Source: Candidatus Saccharimonadota bacterium
GTDB lineage: Bacteria; Patescibacteriota; Saccharimonadia; CAILAD01; BJGX01
Length of the DNA: 33,598 nt
Assembly: GCA_009691435.1 (NCBI GenBank)
Contig: SICO01000004.1
Coordinates: forward strand, 1-33,598
Direction: 5' to 3'
Shown: piece after piece, positions 31,974-33,598 of the stretch
How positions within the stretch are numbered: the first letter of the stretch is position 1
Layout: every line of letters begins with the position of its first letter
Position numbers and translations under genes: made by a program
The notes under the pieces: model-generated
The model's input: only the letters and a program-made list of their open reading frames with translations
Told to the model about the DNA's origin: nothing
Database searches by the model: none

Positions 31974-32454
31974 CTAATGTACGCTGTTGTTGCTATGCTT
32001 ACAAGCAATAAAAAAACCCACCCCCCACTTCAGTTTTTTATTAAGGCCAAAGAGCAGATTTATAACTAGCTCACCGGTAGCACTATCGAGGTTGCCAGTA
32101 GGTTCGTCGGCAAAAATAATCTTCGGCCTATTGACGATCGCTCTGGCTATCGCCAGGCGCTGCTTTTGGCCACCCGACAGCGTCCGAGGCCAAGGCATCG
32201 ACTTTTTCTTGCAACCCAACAGCTTTAAGGGCCGCCTCGACTCGCCGTTTGCGCAGGCTTCTTGGGGCTTTAGCAATCTCTAAAGGTAGCATTACATTTT
32301 GAAAACAGCTCTGGTTGGCTTCCACGAAAAATGCCTGAAATATAAAACTCATTTCTGAGGCCCTGAAAGCATCAATTTGCTTGGCTTTCATCTCAGTTAG
32401 GCTTTTGCCACCTATTACAACCTCGCCACTCGAAGCGTGGTCGAGCCCGCTCAT
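31974..32454 (-). pseudogene. ABC transporter ATPase, truncated and frameshifted
   Basis: Remains of a LolD/MacB-type ABC ATPase. The 5' part (32454 to about 32130) starts at the equivalent of 'sGLd..tsGev' (MSGLDHASSGEVVIGGKSL) with Q-loop FIFQAFFV and [10 protein letters not shown]; the Walker A half before it is gone. Reading then shifts frame near 32190-32130: the signature motif [19 protein letters not shown], Walker [18 protein letters not shown] and the D-loop are in another frame (31974-32276). The H-loop region is also damaged ([13 protein letters not shown] instead of VTHD). No permease gene is present. Inactive. Confidence 0.85.
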
Positions 32455-32515
32455 AAATTATGTTGGTTATGTCAAACTCTTAACTGTACTTTTGCTGGCA
32501 CTATCGTAATATTTG

Positions 32516-33412
32516 TTACTTTGCCCATCTCCAGCTATTTGATACTTCTTTTAATAGTGAGCTACTGCTATTGCTATTCTTAGTTACAATATTAATATTA
32601 AAAATACTAACTTTATCATCACTTCCTGGGGTTACTGAATATTCCTTTGGTGAAGTAGTCCAAATTATGTCCGCGTACTCATCACCTCTAGATAGTGAGT
32701 ATTGATAGGCCTTTCTGCCATCTAGAGTAGTTTGATTTTGGCTAGCTAGGGTACCGCCGCTCGTCGCTATTTGCGCATCATAAATTTTGATTATCTGATT
32801 TAAATAATCATCCTTGTCTACACTAATATCATCAACGGGGGCTCCCTTAACAATTACCGCTTGTCCCTCAGAATCTTTACCATCAATTATTATCATTTCG
32901 AACCCAAGATTACAATCCGTATTGTCGCCAACTTTGACAAATTTTTTAGACAACTCCAATGTATAGCATGGTGTTGTAATCTTTTGCTTACTGGTCGCTT
33001 GAATAATAAAATAACCGACAAGGATCACCCCAACTAGAGTAAATACTGCTGAGATCACAATTGCTATTGTCGCAATGGCGTTTTTGTTGCCGGCCTTTTT
33101 ACTTTTAGATTGCGCCACCACGCCCAGCACAAAACCGACGAATGGAATAAATGACAGGGTAATGGCGATGATTGCCAAAATCTTACCGGGGTCAGTGCTG
33201 GTCGCTGCTACATTGCCAGGCATCACAGAAGGGCCAGTCGCCGCTGGTTGCAATGGGGATGGTGTAGGTATTGCTGGCGCAGGCGCAGGATCAGGCGCAG
33301 GAACAGGCGCAGGAACAGGCGCAGGAACAGGCGCAGGAACAGGCGCAGGAACAGGCGCAGGAACAGGCGCAGGATCAGGCGCAGTTGGCTGGTTTTGGCC
33401 TTCAGGTTTCAT
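32516..33412 (-). CDS. membrane protein with VPAP repeats, unknown function
   Basis: A 298-aa protein from the start at 33412 (MKPEGQNQPT), chosen because a -10-like CATAAT (33431-33426) precedes it and the extra 31 residues upstream are atypical. After a repeat of DPAP/VPAP tetrapeptides (about residues 12-48) come two membrane helices (KILAIIAITLSFIPFVGFVLGVVA and IATIAIVISAVFTLVGVILVGYFII) joined by a basic loop KSKKAGNKN, an arrangement like DUF4190, then an external domain of about 165 residues with two Cys (C in TPCYTLEL and TDCNLG) that could form a disulfide. Possibly related to the protein at 545-1264. Confidence 0.8.
   Translation of the reverse strand: MKPEGQNQPTAPDPAPVPAPVPAPVPAPVPAPVPAPVPAPDPAPAPAIPTPSPLQPAATGPSVMPGNVAATSTDPGKILAIIAITLSFIPFVGFVLGVVAQSKSKKAGNKNAIATIAIVISAVFTLVGVILVGYFIIQATSKQKITTPCYTLELSKKFVKVGDNTDCNLGFEMIIIDGKDSEGQAVIVKGAPVDDISVDKDDYLNQIIKIYDAQIATSGGTLASQNQTTLDGRKAYQYSLSRGDEYADIIWTTSPKEYSVTPGSDDKVSIFNINIVTKNSNSSSSLLKEVSNSWRWAK
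33281..33376. repeat. 12-bp minisatellite coding for xPAP
   Basis: Eight tandem 12-base units (AGGCGCAGGAAC or ATC variant on the plus strand). The six central units (33293-33364) are identical and encode VPAP; the two outer units carry ATC and encode DPAP. A partial ninth unit follows. The repeat keeps frame, so copy-number changes would alter only the length of the Pro-rich stalk. Confidence 0.95.
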
Positions 33413-33511
33413 AGTAGTCTTTCTTATTATGCTATTAATATACCAATAATACCACAGGCATGCAACGCTGGGCATCCAGTATAAGAGTCTAGAAAAAACA
33501 AACATAGCTGT

Positions 33512-33517
33512 TATAAT
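33512..33517 (+). promoter_or_regulatory. -10 box of the last, partial gene
   Basis: TATAAT at 33512-33517, 35 bases before the ATG at 33553. The leader carries AGAGGT as a ribosome site. Confidence 0.5.
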
Positions 33518-33552
33518 GAATTACAATTCTATTAAATAACAGAGGTCATGAT

Positions 33553-33598
33553 ATGAAGTCAAAAATAAAGTACCTAATTGCTTTTGTAGCTGTTATCG
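33553..33598 (+). CDS. partial gene, exported or membrane protein start
   Basis: Only the first 15 codons are in the window (MKSKIKYLIAFVAVI). The pattern of three Lys followed by a hydrophobic run is a typical signal peptide or membrane anchor. AGAGGT lies 6 bases upstream and a TATAAT further up, so the start is credible. The product cannot be identified. Confidence 0.55.
   Translation, partial: MKSKIKYLIAFVAVI

Noticed and set aside
33075-33484. Gly/Ala- and Arg-repeat frames opposite the VPAP repeat
   Set aside because: They are translations of the minisatellite in other frames; the minus frame has the membrane helices and the promoter.
1-33598. CRISPR arrays, tRNA genes, rRNA genes, insertion sequences
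   Set aside because: No spaced direct repeats, tRNA T-arms in a cloverleaf context, rRNA segments or transposase genes were seen; GGTTCGA near 31527 lies inside a coding region.
1-33598. Recoded UGA (Gracilibacteria-type code)
   Set aside because: TGA ends several genes at expected lengths, for example the response regulator and murG.

Overview
The window looks like a chromosomal segment of a Patescibacteria/CPR bacterium, most likely a Saccharibacterium (TM7). This is inference from overall character: moderate GC, very compact gene packing, short versions of core enzymes, a reduced division and cell-wall (dcw) cluster beginning with mraZ, a large solitary TraG/VirD4-like ATPase, competence gene dprA and no biosynthetic pathways. 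TGA is used as a stop (for example at 2317-2319 and 12239-12241), so the recoded UGA of Gracilibacteria/Absconditabacteria does not apply.

Layout. 12-4448 (+): 2-Cys peroxiredoxin, a one-pass membrane-anchored protein, a degenerate histidine-kinase-like protein overlapping a single-domain response regulator, recO and a dimeric-type glycyl-tRNA synthetase. 4453-4950 (-): a VIT/CCC1-type metal transporter. 5056-13065 (+): dcw cluster mraZ - small ORF - rsmH - 21-codon minigene - ftsL - ftsI - mraY - ftsW - murG - ftsQ; murC/B/D/E/F, ddl, ftsA and ftsZ are not here. 13355-19500 (-): TraG/VirD4-like ATPase, a sigma-region-4/winged-helix regulator and topA. 19501-21282: two unidentified structured RNA loci flank dprA, one on each strand, both with a promoter and an intrinsic terminator. 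21283-27327 (-): a tight operon aspS - scpA - scpB - rluB - dacA - der - pth. 27388-30341 (-): histidine kinase with response regulator, then a ferredoxin-NADP-reductase-like flavoprotein. 30375-31836 (+): a CobW-type metallochaperone GTPase and a small unknown protein. 31894-33598: a decayed area with a 16-codon gene remnant, a broken ABC ATPase, a Pro-repeat membrane protein and the start of another exported protein.

The genes serve mainly information processing (tRNA charging and recycling, ribosome maturation, DNA topology, condensin loading, recombination) and peptidoglycan synthesis and septation, with two signal-transduction modules and a redox/metal module.

The most notable non-coding pattern is how transcription and translation start. 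Several genes have a near-perfect -10 box ending only 6-7 bases before the start codon (glyS, the VIT gene, aspS, the histidine kinase), which implies leaderless mRNAs, whereas dcw and operon-internal genes often carry Shine-Dalgarno sites. Other points of interest are the two structured RNAs, a minigene copying the RsmH C-terminal tail, an aspartyl-tRNA synthetase without its GAD domain, and a sigma-region-4 protein fused to winged-helix domains with no region 2.
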